Positions 1 through 9,344 of a stretch of DNA of 64,000 nt are shown in pieces. The stretch is from assembly GCA_043228905.1 (NCBI GenBank), contig JBHGNT010000003.1:1488001-1552000 (forward strand), read 5' to 3'. Positions within the stretch are counted from its first letter, which is position 1. The number at the start of each line of letters is the position of its first letter. Source of the DNA: Azolla caroliniana. Taxonomy: Eukaryota > Polypodiophyta. The notes below the pieces were generated by a model, which was not told the origin of the DNA, ran no database searches, and saw nothing but the letters and a program-made list of their open reading frames with translations. The position numbers and the translations under genes were made by a program.

Positions 1-780
1 CGCACTTGACGGTTCGAGAATGCCCATATCTACTTTCTGCTTCAATAGCTTCATCAACTTCGGGATGTGAGCTCTCGGTACCGGAATCGGCTTGAGATTC
101 CATGACACATGCGGTACTGTGAATATCACCATCGGCTCCACGATCGTCGGGTCTACGCACCCGATCTCTTCCTGTGAGAATGCGAAGGCTTTCCCGTGCC
201 TTCCGAGCATTCTACGAAACCGATCTTCCTCCATCGGTAGTAGGAACCCGCCCCCACCGATCTTGAGCTCTCGGAGCGTCCCGTCGGTGAAGGTGTGTCC
301 TATGTAGGCCGGATCTCGTAAACTGGGGTCCGACGCAACCCCTCTGATTCGGGACTCGCTGCCCTTCGGTAAGGGTGCCGCGACGGGCCTTACCTTCCGG
401 TCCACAGTCTTGTACTTCGTGCTAACTCGGGCCGTCCGATCCGACCCGAGCCCCCGACTGAAGTTCGCGATGACTTCGTACATCTCTTCGGAACATACCG
501 GTATCGTCCGGTCCTCGTTAAGGTCTTCTCCGGCAACCTTCCTCAGCATCCCCAAGGTGTCGTCGAAGGAGACCGCCTCCACGGCCCCGCTGATTTCCTC
601 GTCCGGGCCGAGAACTCCGCACGCTCGAAGTCGCACTTCCGCCCTTGTCTTTTCTCGGCCAACGATGCCGACTATCATACACCCTCCGTTGTCGGAGAAG
701 CAAAATCTCCTACCTATCGTACAGTCGTGGGGTCTTTCCCAAGTGTCCGGACTGTCTCGGCCCCACGCCTTGGCAGCCCT
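1..780 (-). pseudogene. Gypsy pol: protease-RT linker and start of reverse transcriptase
   Basis: Downstream of the frameshift near 785, the minus strand is open to the window edge. It ends in residues such as PHVSWNLKPIPVPRAHIPKL followed by MKLLKQKVDMGILEPS. This matches the segment that precedes the fingers domain of Ty3/gypsy reverse transcriptases (conserved I-P-x-L, then LL.Q..DMGI.EPS). The catalytic YxDD, RNase H and integrase are outside the window. Confidence 0.75.
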
Positions 781-782
781 CT

Positions 783-1487
783 CTAAAAATCCTCCCGGTT
801 CTCGCCACCGAGGGATTCGCGGTTTCGCTCGTGGTTCGGTCGCACCGTCAGAAATTGGACCGAATGGCGCCCGTCCTGGCTTTTGACCCTCGCGTAGGCC
901 GAACCGTTGTCTAGCACCTTGGTCTCCATTCTCGCCGTCGTGATGTATGGTTCCCCTAATATGACCGGATGCGAGGACGTCTCCTGTACAAAGAAGTGCT
1001 GGTCAATCTCGACGTCGCCGATCTTTACTCGCACATTCGGGCAGGCCCCGTGCAGTTCCTCGGTGGCGCGCGTCGCTGCCCGTATCTTCCACCCGTGCCT
1101 GGTGTTGATCGGCCACTTTCCCTTCTTATAGAAGTCCATGGACATTAGGTTAATTTCTGAACCGTGGTCCACCAATGCCACCACCGGTTCCTGAACATCT
1201 CCGATCTTTACCGGGGTCTCCGTGGTCGCTCGGGCCCAGTGTGGCCTCGAATAGTGGCTCTCCACCCACTCGTCTTCCATCACCATGTCGTCGATGTGCG
1301 TCGTCCGCACCTCCACCGGTCTTTCCAGTTCCGTCTCCGTCGACAGCCTCTTCCGTTTCACTAGGTCCACAATGGAGTCGTGGAACTCCTTCTTGGCGAT
1401 CCCTTGCACCTCCCGCAATGACAGCTCCACTTTGCTGTCAAGGATCCGTTCTTCTAGGACCTTTCGTAGGTCCATAGTCCTTTCTAT
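783..1487 (-). pseudogene. Gypsy aspartic protease (retropepsin) region
   Basis: The frame contains VVALVDHGSEINLM, the retropepsin active-site segment in the variant form D-H-G-S rather than the usual D-[ST]-G, and later PVILGEPYI, the second conserved block. It would cut the Gag-Pol polyprotein in an intact element. The frame stops at 783-785 beside a run of five A (785-789). The following pol sequence is open in another frame, so a one-base loss in this homopolymer is the likely cause. A non-autonomous decayed copy is the best reading. Confidence 0.78.
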
Positions 1488-1583
1488 TTCCGTCCCCAGT
1501 CGGTATCCGCCCTTCCTGGGGTTATCTTGCGAGCCGGACCCACCGGCATCGTTCCGTCGTTGCCCGAATCGGGTCTCGTACCG

Positions 1584-2908
1584 TTATGAGGGCCCGGCCG
1601 CTCCGGCTTTCCCCACTCGCTTGTCTTCTACTAGAGCCTCGTAGTTCCGGCAGGCCGCTTCTACGAAGCCCGTCTTCTCCTCCACCGGATCGCTCCACCC
1701 GGTTATTTCCCAGACCCGTCTCTCAGCGCGGTCCATTTCGTCTTTCCTTAGCCGTGCGCCGGCAAGACCTTCCAGCATTGCCGACCAGAATCCGTCTTTG
1801 CCCTCCTTTCGGGCCTCGCTGCCCCCGACCCGAATGCCGTCCGACGCCGAGTAGTGGATGGCCTCCACGTGTTGGGCCGCTGCCTCTTCCATCAGTCTCT
1901 TCATACCTCCTCGTCCGTCGCTTCGGTTTAGGGCCCTTCTGGTGTCGCCGGCGTGCACCCGGCCTTCCCACAGGTACACCACCCGATTCCTCAACGCTTC
2001 TGCGAAATCGCCGCAGTCCTTCCGGATGTGGCGACCTCGTCGCACCACATGCACCTGTTCCCTGCTGCCGGCCGTCGGTCACGAGCCGGTTCGCCGCCTT
2101 CCCTTCGAGTCTGGGCGATCTGGAGATCCTTTATCGCCCGCGTCAACTCCTCCAGCGCTGCTCCTCCGGACAAGCCACTGACCATGCCGGTCGCAGCTGG
2201 ACCGGTTTCGAGCCATTCCCGGGTTTCTTCCCTTCGCCCTTGCAGTGCCGGTTCAAGCCTCCTTGCTGTGACAGACCCCGCACCGGCCGCCCCGTTATCA
2301 GCCCATTCTCGCCGTTTGTCGAAACGGCCACAGACCCTCTTAACCGCAGCCCAGTCGGTCGTCAGCCCGTCTTCGGTTTCCAACAAGGAGCCGACTTGAT
2401 CCCGGTCCCGCTCGTCCACCGACTTAACGAACAGTAGGACCCGGCTCATATCCAGAACGGTTCGGTCAAGCGCCGAAAGGCGCGCAAAGCGTTCTTCGAA
2501 CTCCCGGAGCAGTGTCGACGCGTTTCTTCCCTTGCCGGGGGACTCCAACCATTCCATGAAGTCTCGTTTCGAAAGTCGGAGCGCGTCGTCCAGCCCGTAT
2601 TTTTCCAGGAGTCGGCCTTCAAACTCCTCCCAGGTACGGCTCTCCGCCCGCACCTTGAGCACCTCCGCATGGATGCTCGGCATCGCCACTCGAGGAAACC
2701 CGGAAAGACGCCTCTCTTCCGGAATGTCCCGCATCAGCATTTCTGCCCCGTAGGATGCCAAATACTTCGTGGCATCCTTTCCGCTGAACCGGCCGATCGT
2801 ATCGATGACCGCTTCAATGGCTCTGTCGAGGGCGCCGGAGCCCTCGCGTGCGCTCAATATCCGATCCAAGGCCGAAGCCATGGCCTCTGCAAGATCCGAC
2901 CCTTTCAT
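1584..2908 (-). pseudogene. Gypsy gag with frameshift-broken zinc knuckle
   Basis: The first ATG downstream of the LTR is at 2908; the open frame runs to 1991 and ends just after the first half of a CCHC knuckle (CMWCDEV). The second half (HIRKDC) lies in another frame that continues to 1584, so a one-base deletion around 2030 splits the C-X2-C-X4-H-X4-C motif. The N-terminal part is charged and helical in character (EEFEGRLLEKYGLDDALRLS), typical of the gag capsid region of Ty3/gypsy elements. Known role in intact elements: a structural protein that packages the RNA. As written, this copy cannot make a complete Gag. Confidence 0.8.
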
Positions 2909-2952
2909 CTTCTGCTCTTCTGCCGCCTCCTTCACGTCGGGTTCACCAATAA

Positions 2953-3516
2953 TGTCGAGGTATTCCTCGCGGATGCGTGGAATGAGGCGGGACCTTGGGG
3001 GTCCTGTACCGAAGAGCAAGAGAGAAAGGAGAAGAGACCCACTACGTGCGAGAGTAGATTCACAGGGACACGGCCCTTCGACACAAAGACGCGAGTGGGA
3101 CAGCGACACAGAGAGACACGAATGTATGTATGTATTAATAAAGACAGACAACAAAACACGAGGTCGGTTACAACCGAACAGGCCGGCGAACAGATGCCGA
3201 TACCTGTTCGTAAACGCACAGAAAGGAAGGAGTAGGTTGGAGGTGCTGCCGGAAGCACTCGGGCATTCCTCAGAGCAGCGCGAGCCTCCCGAAACCTGCA
3301 CAGAAGGAAGTTGTGGAGTTTGCGAACCAGAGAGAGAGAGAAGCCTTCGCACGCAAACCGACAGCACTTCGTCCTCGACTCTCCGCGATCCCCCATTCCC
3401 CTCCTCGTCTCCCTCCTTTTATAGGCAAGGAAGGAGTCGTTTCCTATTAACTTCCTACCTACCGAATCTACCTACCTAGGATCTCCCATGTCCCTAATTC
3501 TCTCCTATGTACAACA
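2953..3516 (-). repeat. 5' LTR of the gypsy element
   Basis: On the minus strand the segment begins TGTTGTACATAGG and ends in CGACA, giving TG...CA termini and a length of 564 bp. It holds a TATA-like CTATAAAAGG, pyrimidine tracts and no long plausible coding frame, as expected for U3-R-U5. Four bases inside its end lies a TGGTGAACCCGAC stretch (about 2936-2948) in the place of a tRNA primer-binding site; I could not assign the tRNA. Boundaries are inferred from one LTR only, because the partner copy is outside the window. Confidence 0.75.
3415..3424 (-). promoter_or_regulatory. TATA box of the gypsy LTR
   Basis: The minus strand reads CTATAAAAGG about 95 bp inside the LTR start, followed by GA-rich leader sequence. 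This is the expected place for the U3 promoter of an LTR retrotransposon. Confidence 0.55.
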
Positions 3517-4500
3517 CAAGGCGTACGTGCATGAAGGGCCGGTTCCTACGCTCCGGTGCACCGATTCCGCTTGTGGACGGTTTTCTTCACGACAACGGTA
3601 AAGTAAAGACGGATTCCCTTTGACCGGTACTACACCTCGAATTGTCCCCGGTATTCCCCTCCATTGTCCGCTCGAACTGCCTTCAGTTTCTAACCACTTT
3701 CTCTATCCACTCTCGCGTGGTGCTCCTTGAAGACGGATAGCACCTGATCCTTCGTCTTCAACGGTGAGAACCACAACTTCCGGTTGTGGTCGTCTATGAA
3801 CGTCACGAAGTACTGCGATCCAACATGTGACTTCGTGTCCACTTGACACACATCAATATGCACCAACTCCAGTGGTGTATTCCGTCTCATCAGTGGTCTT
3901 GACCGGAAGGAGGTTCGGTTTTGCTTGCCGGAAAGACGATCGGTGCACTTCTTAAGTTGCACGTCCTTCACCAGAATGAGATTGTCTTCAGCAAGTCTTT
4001 TCATCCCCTTCTAGCTCATGTGACACAATCTCTTGTGTCATAGCTCACAAGCAGTGTCAGATGCAACATTCACTTCTTCCCGGCATATCCGGGCATGCCT
4101 CAACTATAGTGTGTTGACCTTCCGGGCTCGAGCTACTATTAGGCTCCCTTTGCTGAACTTCATAACTCCGTTCCAGATCCTACCCGTGTAGCCTTCATCA
4201 TCTAGCCGACTGGCTGATATCAGGTTCAGTCGAACCTCCGGAACGTGTTGGACATCCTTCAGTAGCAACTTGCATCCGGTTGATGTCGTCAACAACACAT
4301 CTCCTATGCCGATAATTCGGCATGTACCTTCATTCCCCATACGGACACAACCATTATCACTGACTATGTAGGATGAGAAGCATTTCCGATCCTATGTCAG
4401 GTGGAACGACGCTCCGGAATCGACAACCCAAGTTGTCTCGTCACTAACAAGGTTTAACTCATTCTCCTTGGTAATGAGCATTAGTTCCTCTTCACTTATT
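3517..4500 (-). pseudogene. Copia protease, GAG-pre-integrase and N-terminal integrase, broken
   Basis: WVVDSGASFHLT (about 4390-4430) is the copia protease active site (DSGAS). It is followed by LLLKDVQHVPEVRLNLISAS, then the pre-integrase histidine region near 4010. Next come the integrase core segments LVHIDVCQVDTKS (first catalytic Asp) and AVRADNGGEYRGQFE (second Asp). Stops at about 4010, 4050, 4390 and 3689 and a frame change near 3560 disable it. Integrase-like residues continue to about 3517, where the gypsy LTR begins. Confidence 0.85.
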
Positions 4501-4565
4501 GCGATTGTCGACGTTCCTTTCCGATCCAGTCCTCTCTGGTCCGAACGGTTTTGATCCGAACTCTT

Positions 4566-5340
4566 CTTCGAATCGGTACTATCGGTTCCTTTCTCTTTCT
4601 GAAAATGCCGACAGTTATTCTAGAAGTGCCCCGGCTTCCCACAATAGAAGCAAGTAGGCCTCCCCCTTGACTTCGACCTCGTCCCCAATTTGTCCCGGTT
4701 TTGGGGACTCCGATACTGGCCTCTTCCCCGGTTGTGGTCATCTTCCGTGACCAAGGCCTTCGGATCGGTTCTGGACTCTCGGTCCTTCCGATGAGCTTCT
4801 TCATCTAGCAAGCTTGATTTTACCCTTGCTAGGGACAACTGCTTTCCTTCTGGCCCGGCGTTGCCCAACGTGACAACTAACGTCTCCCAGCTATCCGGGA
4901 GGGAACTAAGCAGGATCACTGCGAGTACCTCATCGGCGAGAGGTACTTCCAACGAGGTTGCCTTGTGTATTAGCCCCTGGAAGGCATTCGTGTGCTCCGC
5001 CATACTAGAGCCGTCTTGGTACTGGAGCCTCACTAGCTTCCAGAATACCGAAACCCGATTAACAACATTCTTGTTCTAGAACATGATGTCGATCTTCTCC
5101 CAGGGTTCATGATCCTTGCTCTGTTCATTGAAGTTGTTGTACAAGCTAATGTCGATGAAACACCGGATGTATGTCGTCGTCTTCATGTGCATCACCTCCC
5201 ACACTATGGCGTCTATCTTATCCGGTCTCTTGTCCCCGAACTGAACCGGCAACCAAAGATCTTTAACCACCAGCATATCCCTCATCTTCGACTTCCACAC
5301 TAAGTAGTTAGAGTCGGTTAGCTTGAACATGATGCCGAAC
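4566..5340 (-). pseudogene. Copia gag (UBN2-like) with zinc knuckle, broken
   Basis: Residues such as FKLTDSNYLVWKSKMRDML, then the UBN2-type stretch containing SSMAEHTNAFQGLIHKATSL and LLSSLPDSWETLV, are characteristic of copia Gag. The C-terminal CCHC knuckle CFYCGKPGHF is interrupted by a stop at about 4617-4619, right where the last cysteine should follow, and a further stop lies near 5073. No intact Gag can be made from this copy. Confidence 0.85.
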
Positions 5341-5365
5341 GATTCTTCCATTTCCTGTGTTGTTC

Positions 5366-5377
5366 GCTCTGATACCA
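5366..5377 (-). other. Primer-binding site (initiator tRNA-Met)
   Basis: The minus strand reads TGGTATCAGAGC, the standard plant copia primer-binding site complementary to the 3' end of initiator tRNA-Met, three bases after the LTR terminus. Confidence 0.9.
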
Positions 5378-5380
5378 ATT

Positions 5381-5864
5381 TGTAAGAAAAATAGCACCCA
5401 GCCACAATTGAGACTTAAACAGCGAATGGAAGAAAAACAAACAGACTCACACGGAGATAACACATGATGTTTACGTGGAAAACCCTAATAGGGAAAAACC
5501 ACAGGTGCCCTCAAACTCCAACTATCACTATATGAGAGGAAATACAAAGTGGAGACACAGAGGCAACGACCTCATGCTCGCGATCTTCGTCAGACGACAA
5601 TTACAACAGAAAGTGCACATACCACAATATAACAACTACACCACCTATAAAGTGATTGCCCTAAGTCATATTTATACATATATGAACTTAGGGCTATTTA
5701 CAAATATAGCCTCAATAGGCTTACTCAAAAAACATATTTACAAATATGTCTTCTCTTCCTGTTCTCATTGGGTGCATCCGATCTAGTTTCTGGATCTCTT
5801 CCGGTTCTCACCAGATCTCTTCATTTATAACCGGATTCCATCCGGAGGGACCAATTTCCCAACA
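5381..5864 (-). repeat. 5' LTR of the copia element
   Basis: The minus strand starts TGTTGGGAAATTGGTCC and ends CTTACA, so the 484-bp segment has TG...CA termini. It abuts the primer-binding site after three bases. At 5865 the LINE reading frame begins at once, which fixes the outer boundary. Confidence 0.85.
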
Positions 5865-6624
5865 GAATGTGAGGGGATTGTGTTCTAGATTTATAATGCA
5901 TGAGGTTTTGAGGATTGTATTAAGTGAGCAGTGGGATGTTTTATGTGTAGTAGAGCATAAAGATCATCGTAATGCTAGATTAATTAGTTATTCTAAGGGT
6001 TATACACTATGTTATGCTAACAATGTTCATGGGATTATTCTGGGATTGTCATGTTTATAAGAGATAAATTTTATCCAAAATGAATTGTTTCAGATGAATT
6101 TGGAAGATTTATTGTGGTTAAGATATGTTATGAAGGGCAAGTTCTTTGCTTAATTGGTGTATGCATCGAATGTTTCACAAGAACAAAAGTTGTTATGGAG
6201 ATCTCTAAACTTGATGCTTGATAATGGTCGACCAGGTTTCTTGATGGGAGATTTTAATGTTTGTTATGATACAGATCAATCAACATCTATCCGCTCTATT
6301 ATGGATGGACCAGAGGCTCAAGAATGGGAAGACTTTGAGACTAAGTCATGTTACGAGATGTATTGAAATGACTAAAGTGAGATGAACCTGATTATACCTC
6401 TCAATCGGCTCAATAAAAGGATATTTGGAGTAGGTTGGATCGAATGTATGTAATGCCTACCAAAGGGTCAATTATATTAGATCATTTCCCATTAATTTTT
6501 GGATTCACTCACCACTCAATTAAAGTTTTTCACGAGTTTTTAAGAAAACCACCGTGGATTTTCGATTCCTCATTTTGGGGTCATCATATTCGCCATTTGA
6601 ATTGGTGTGTAGGGTGGTATTGAG
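5865..6624 (+). pseudogene. LINE (non-LTR retrotransposon) endonuclease relic
   Basis: The plus strand reads NVRGLCSRF at the copia boundary, the start of the APE-type endonuclease of plant LINE ORF2. It continues with VLCVVEHKDH, GVYASN, LWRSLNLML and the strongly conserved GFLMGDFNV. Next come DQSTSIRS, EAQEWEDF and the C-terminal DHFPLIFGF. Stops and frame changes (near 6058, 6098, 6150 and 6364) show advanced decay. The reverse transcriptase is missing; the sequence dissolves into microsatellites at about 6627. It is older than the copia element that split it. Confidence 0.85.
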
Positions 6625-6626
6625 TT

Positions 6627-6627
6627 T

Positions 6628-6666
<39 letters not shown>
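6627..6666. repeat. (TAG)n microsatellite
   Basis: About 13 tandem TAG/GTA triplets directly after the LINE relic. Confidence 0.95.
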
Positions 6667-6762
6667 TATAGCTCCATATGTCCATACGAGGGTTCTATAC
6701 TTTGTAGTAAGTTAATCATGGTGGTGTACTTTTTCTTTTGTAACAAAAGCCATTATTTACAC

Positions 6763-6765
<3 letters not shown>

Positions 6766-6795
<30 letters not shown>
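6766..6795. repeat. (GA)n microsatellite
   Basis: Fifteen tandem GA dinucleotides, just left of the start of the P450 repeat unit. Confidence 0.95.
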
Positions 6796-6798
<3 letters not shown>

Positions 6799-6897
6799 GG
6801 TTCTGAAGCTTTTTTTAGGAATCTTTCTCCATAAAGACAATTGGCATGTTTTCACACCTTGCATGTAAAGCTTTTTGATGAATCTTCTCTAGATGAT

Positions 6898-7340
6898 TAG
6901 CAATGGGCACGGTTTCGGCTCAAACCGAACCGAACCGTTAACCCATGGCATAACGGTTTATTGATTCAAAGATAAATAAACCGTTTAGTTTGGTTTCAAA
7001 TATTATGATACGGTTTGGTTTCGGTTCAGTTTGGTTTTGAATTTCATGGTTTAGCGGTTTAGGTTCGGTTTGGTTTTGAATTTCATGGTTTAGCGGTTTT
7101 GGCTTATGTGGTTTGGTTTAAAGGTTTAAAAGTTTTGAAGGTTTATCGGTTTATCGGTTTGGTTTGGTTTTTTTATTTATGATAAACTGATTTGGTTTCA
7201 TTCTAAATTTTTACGGTTCAGTTTAATTGGCATCATAAAATTTAAACAGTTTGGTTTGGTTTTTAATATAAATAAATGGTTTGGTTTGGTTTGGTTTGAA
7301 GGCCAAGAAACCGAAACCGAACCGCGCCCATTGCTATACA
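6898..7340. mobile_element. hAT-like MITE rich in CGGTTT, in the P450-1 promoter
   Basis: The left end reads TAGCAATGGGCACGGTT and the right end, reverse-complemented, TAGCAATGGGCGCGGTT. These are terminal inverted repeats of about 17 bp with one mismatch. An exact 8-bp direct repeat TAGATGAT flanks it (6890-6897 and 7341-7348), the length typical of hAT elements; on the right, four extra bases separate the repeat from the inverted terminus. The interior is almost wholly GGTTTGGTTT/CGGTTT-like sequence without coding capacity. The paralogous promoter at 15540-15640 lacks it. Confidence 0.75.
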
Positions 7341-7512
7341 TAGATGATAACGACGATGAGGATGAGGATGTTCATGATAATAAATGATGAATGATGGATG
7401 ATGATCATGATCATGGTGGTGGTGGTGGATGGTGATGGTGATGGTGATGGTTATTATGATGACAAGTGGAGAAAGAAAAGAAAAGAAGAATTGACCTTGG
7501 TGAATCTTGGCT

Positions 7513-9344
7513 ATGGAATTCTTCACCTCCATGACCATCACTGTAGAGCTCATCCTTGGGCTTGCTCTGCCTCTACTACTCTTCATAGCAGCTGTACATC
7601 ATCTATGGAGACCTTCAAACAAGAAGAAGGATGTGAACCAGCAAGAAAAGAAGCTGCTGCTGCCTTTACCTCCAGGTCGTTTCTTCCTTCCATTCTTCGG
7701 CGAAACCCTAGAGTTAAGCAGAACACACAAGGAAGGAATTCCATGGAAATTCATCGAGGACCGCATCTCGGCCTACGGAGAGACATTCAAGACAAACATA
7801 CTGACTTGCCCTACAGTAGTCCTGGCTAGCCCCTCAGGTAACAAGGCAGCCTTCTCTAACAGCCACACCTCATGGCCATATACCGTGGCCACACTTATCG
7901 GCCCCAAATCTCTTGTTGCGGTTGCAGGGCCTCCGGCCACTCGCATACGGAATGCCCTCATGATGTTCCTGCGGCCCGAATCCCTGCAAAGATACATGAG
8001 CCATGTCGATCTCATCTTCCTCGGGTTCATTAGGGAGCATCTTGAAGGCAAATCTGAGGTCCTTCTCTTCCCCCTGATGAAGAAGGTCATATTCTCGATC
8101 GCCTGCGAGGTTTTCATTGGCCTACAGGATGGGAAAGATCAAGAATTGCTGCTTCTTGACTTCATGATCATGGTGAAAGGCATGGTTGAGCTTCCGATCA
8201 ACATTCCCGGAACGGGCTATAATAAAGCCCTCGCAGCCGCGGATGCGATAAGAAAGCGTTTGCAGGTATGGATCGACAAGAGAAGGAGAGATATGGCCGC
8301 TGGCTATGTCACTGACCATCAGGACATCTTCTCCGGCTTTCTCGCGTATACAGATGAGCATGGAGAACCATTTTCTGATGAGGAGATCAAGGACAACATC
8401 CTCCTGTTGCTCTTTGCAGGCCATGATACCAGTGCTATTGTCGTCACCATGACCTGCAAATATCTTGCGTCTAATCCCGACATAATGTATCAGGTTTACC
8501 GAGGTTTGTATCCCGGCTTTATCTCATCATTGGATGAAAATATCTTTGCATCTAATCCTGATATAATGGATGAGGTTTACATGTAGATGCCTCTTTGATG
8601 ATGATGTAAAATCATGTTAATTATATATATGTATGTGCTTTGAAGACCTTTTTTTATTATCATCCCTTGTTTTTGGTGTGCTCAGAAAACAAGGAGATTG
8701 TGGCAAGCAAGGCTCCCCATGAGCTTTTGATTTGGGGAGATATACAGAAGATGAAGCTTTCATGGAGAGTCGCTCAAGAATCGATGAGGCTAACACCACC
8801 ATCGCCGGCATCATTCAGAGTCGCAACTCACGATATGAGCTTCGATGGGTTTAGGATCCCGAAATCCTGGAAGGTATGTCTCTCTGCTGTCCCCAAATCA
8901 AATCCAAATAGATCTCACACAAAATCATGGATTGGTGAAACAAAACTCTGTATGTACTTCCCCCCAAAATCATAATTGTTAGAGCTCTTATTTCTCTGAG
9001 ATCCACACAAAAAACATTTGATCCATGCATTTTTCTGCACACAGATAATGTGGTCTCCCTACTCGACTCATAGAAACCCTAAGTATTTTCCCGATCCCCA
9101 CAAGTTTGATCCATCGCGCTTCGAAGGAGCAGGCCCGGCTCCTTTCACATTCGTCCCGTTCGGCGGGGGCCCGAGGATGTGTCCGGGCAACGAGTTCGCA
9201 CGCATGGAGATTCTGATGATCCTCCATCGCTTGGTCACTCGATTCTCATGGACCCTCAAGGACCCTAACGAAGCCATTGTGGTGGACCCCATGCCATTAC
9301 CTGTGAAGGGGCTTCCGATCCTCCTTGAGCCTCGCATCCCATGA
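7513..9344 (+). CDS. Cytochrome P450, CYP716-like (CYP85 clan), P450-1
   Basis: Three exons, 7513-8503, 8686-8873 and 9045-9344, join in frame (phases 1 and 0) to 492 aa, normal for a plant P450. Visible: N-terminal membrane anchor (about residues 10-30), proline hinge LPPGR, I-helix oxygen-binding AGHDTS (302-307), K-helix ESMR (362-365), PERF-like FDPSRF, and the heme loop [10 protein letters not shown] with Cys439. The C-terminal [13 protein letters not shown] resembles CYP716 enzymes. That family mostly oxidises triterpenes at the ER with cytochrome P450 reductase; the substrate here is unknown. The ATG at 7513 is followed directly by the anchor. No disabling change was seen. It is the only apparently intact member of a local array, and a MITE sits 172 bp upstream. 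Alternative: another CYP85-clan family. Confidence 0.88.
8461..8580 (+). repeat. Duplicated exon-1 end and donor region inside P450-1 intron 1
   Basis: The last 39 bp of coding exon 1 (8461-8499, encoding [13 protein letters not shown]) recurs at 8541-8580 inside intron 1 with few changes. The same pair occurs in P450-2 (16735-16773 and 16815-16853), so the 80-bp-offset duplication predates the gene duplication. In P450-1 the frame stays open across the second copy up to 8586. Confidence 0.85.

Larger units (their letters stand above)
1..3516 (-). mobile_element. Ty3/gypsy LTR retrotransposon, 5' part (truncated by window edge)
   Basis: Reading on the minus strand, the order is LTR (3516-2953), gag, zinc knuckle, retropepsin, and the linker leading into reverse transcriptase, which runs off the window at position 1. 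The element is clearly GC-rich compared with the AT-rich flanks. Its proteins are still readable over long stretches but are broken by at least two single-base frameshifts, one in the zinc knuckle near 2030 and one near 785. The element has inserted into the integrase of the copia element next to it: copia-like integrase residues can be read up to about 3517 and stop there. The rest of pol and the 3' LTR should lie before the window. The high coding retention suggests it is the youngest of the three nested elements. Confidence 0.9.
3517..5864 (-). mobile_element. Ty1/copia LTR retrotransposon, 5' part, interrupted by the gypsy element
   Basis: On the minus strand the order is LTR (5864-5381), an initiator-tRNA-Met primer-binding site, gag with a UBN2-type domain and CCHC knuckle, protease, GAG-pre-integrase and integrase core. 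The reading is then cut at 3516 by the gypsy LTR. Gag-protease-integrase order ahead of RT is diagnostic of copia. Several in-frame stops and frame changes show it is inactive. The remaining integrase, RT, RNase H and 3' LTR are expected on the far side of the gypsy element, outside the window. The element itself is inserted in a LINE. Confidence 0.9.

Noticed and set aside
1586-2437. Plus-strand open frame of 283 codons, Pro/Arg/Ser-rich
   Set aside because: It is the complement of the gypsy gag region, which has clear Gag and zinc-knuckle features on the minus strand. Its composition is typical of a GC-rich antisense shadow.
6900-7330. CGGTTT-rich DNA as a telomere-like or centromeric satellite
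   Set aside because: It is bounded by inverted termini and a target duplication, so a transposon explains it better; the motif is not the plant telomere repeat.
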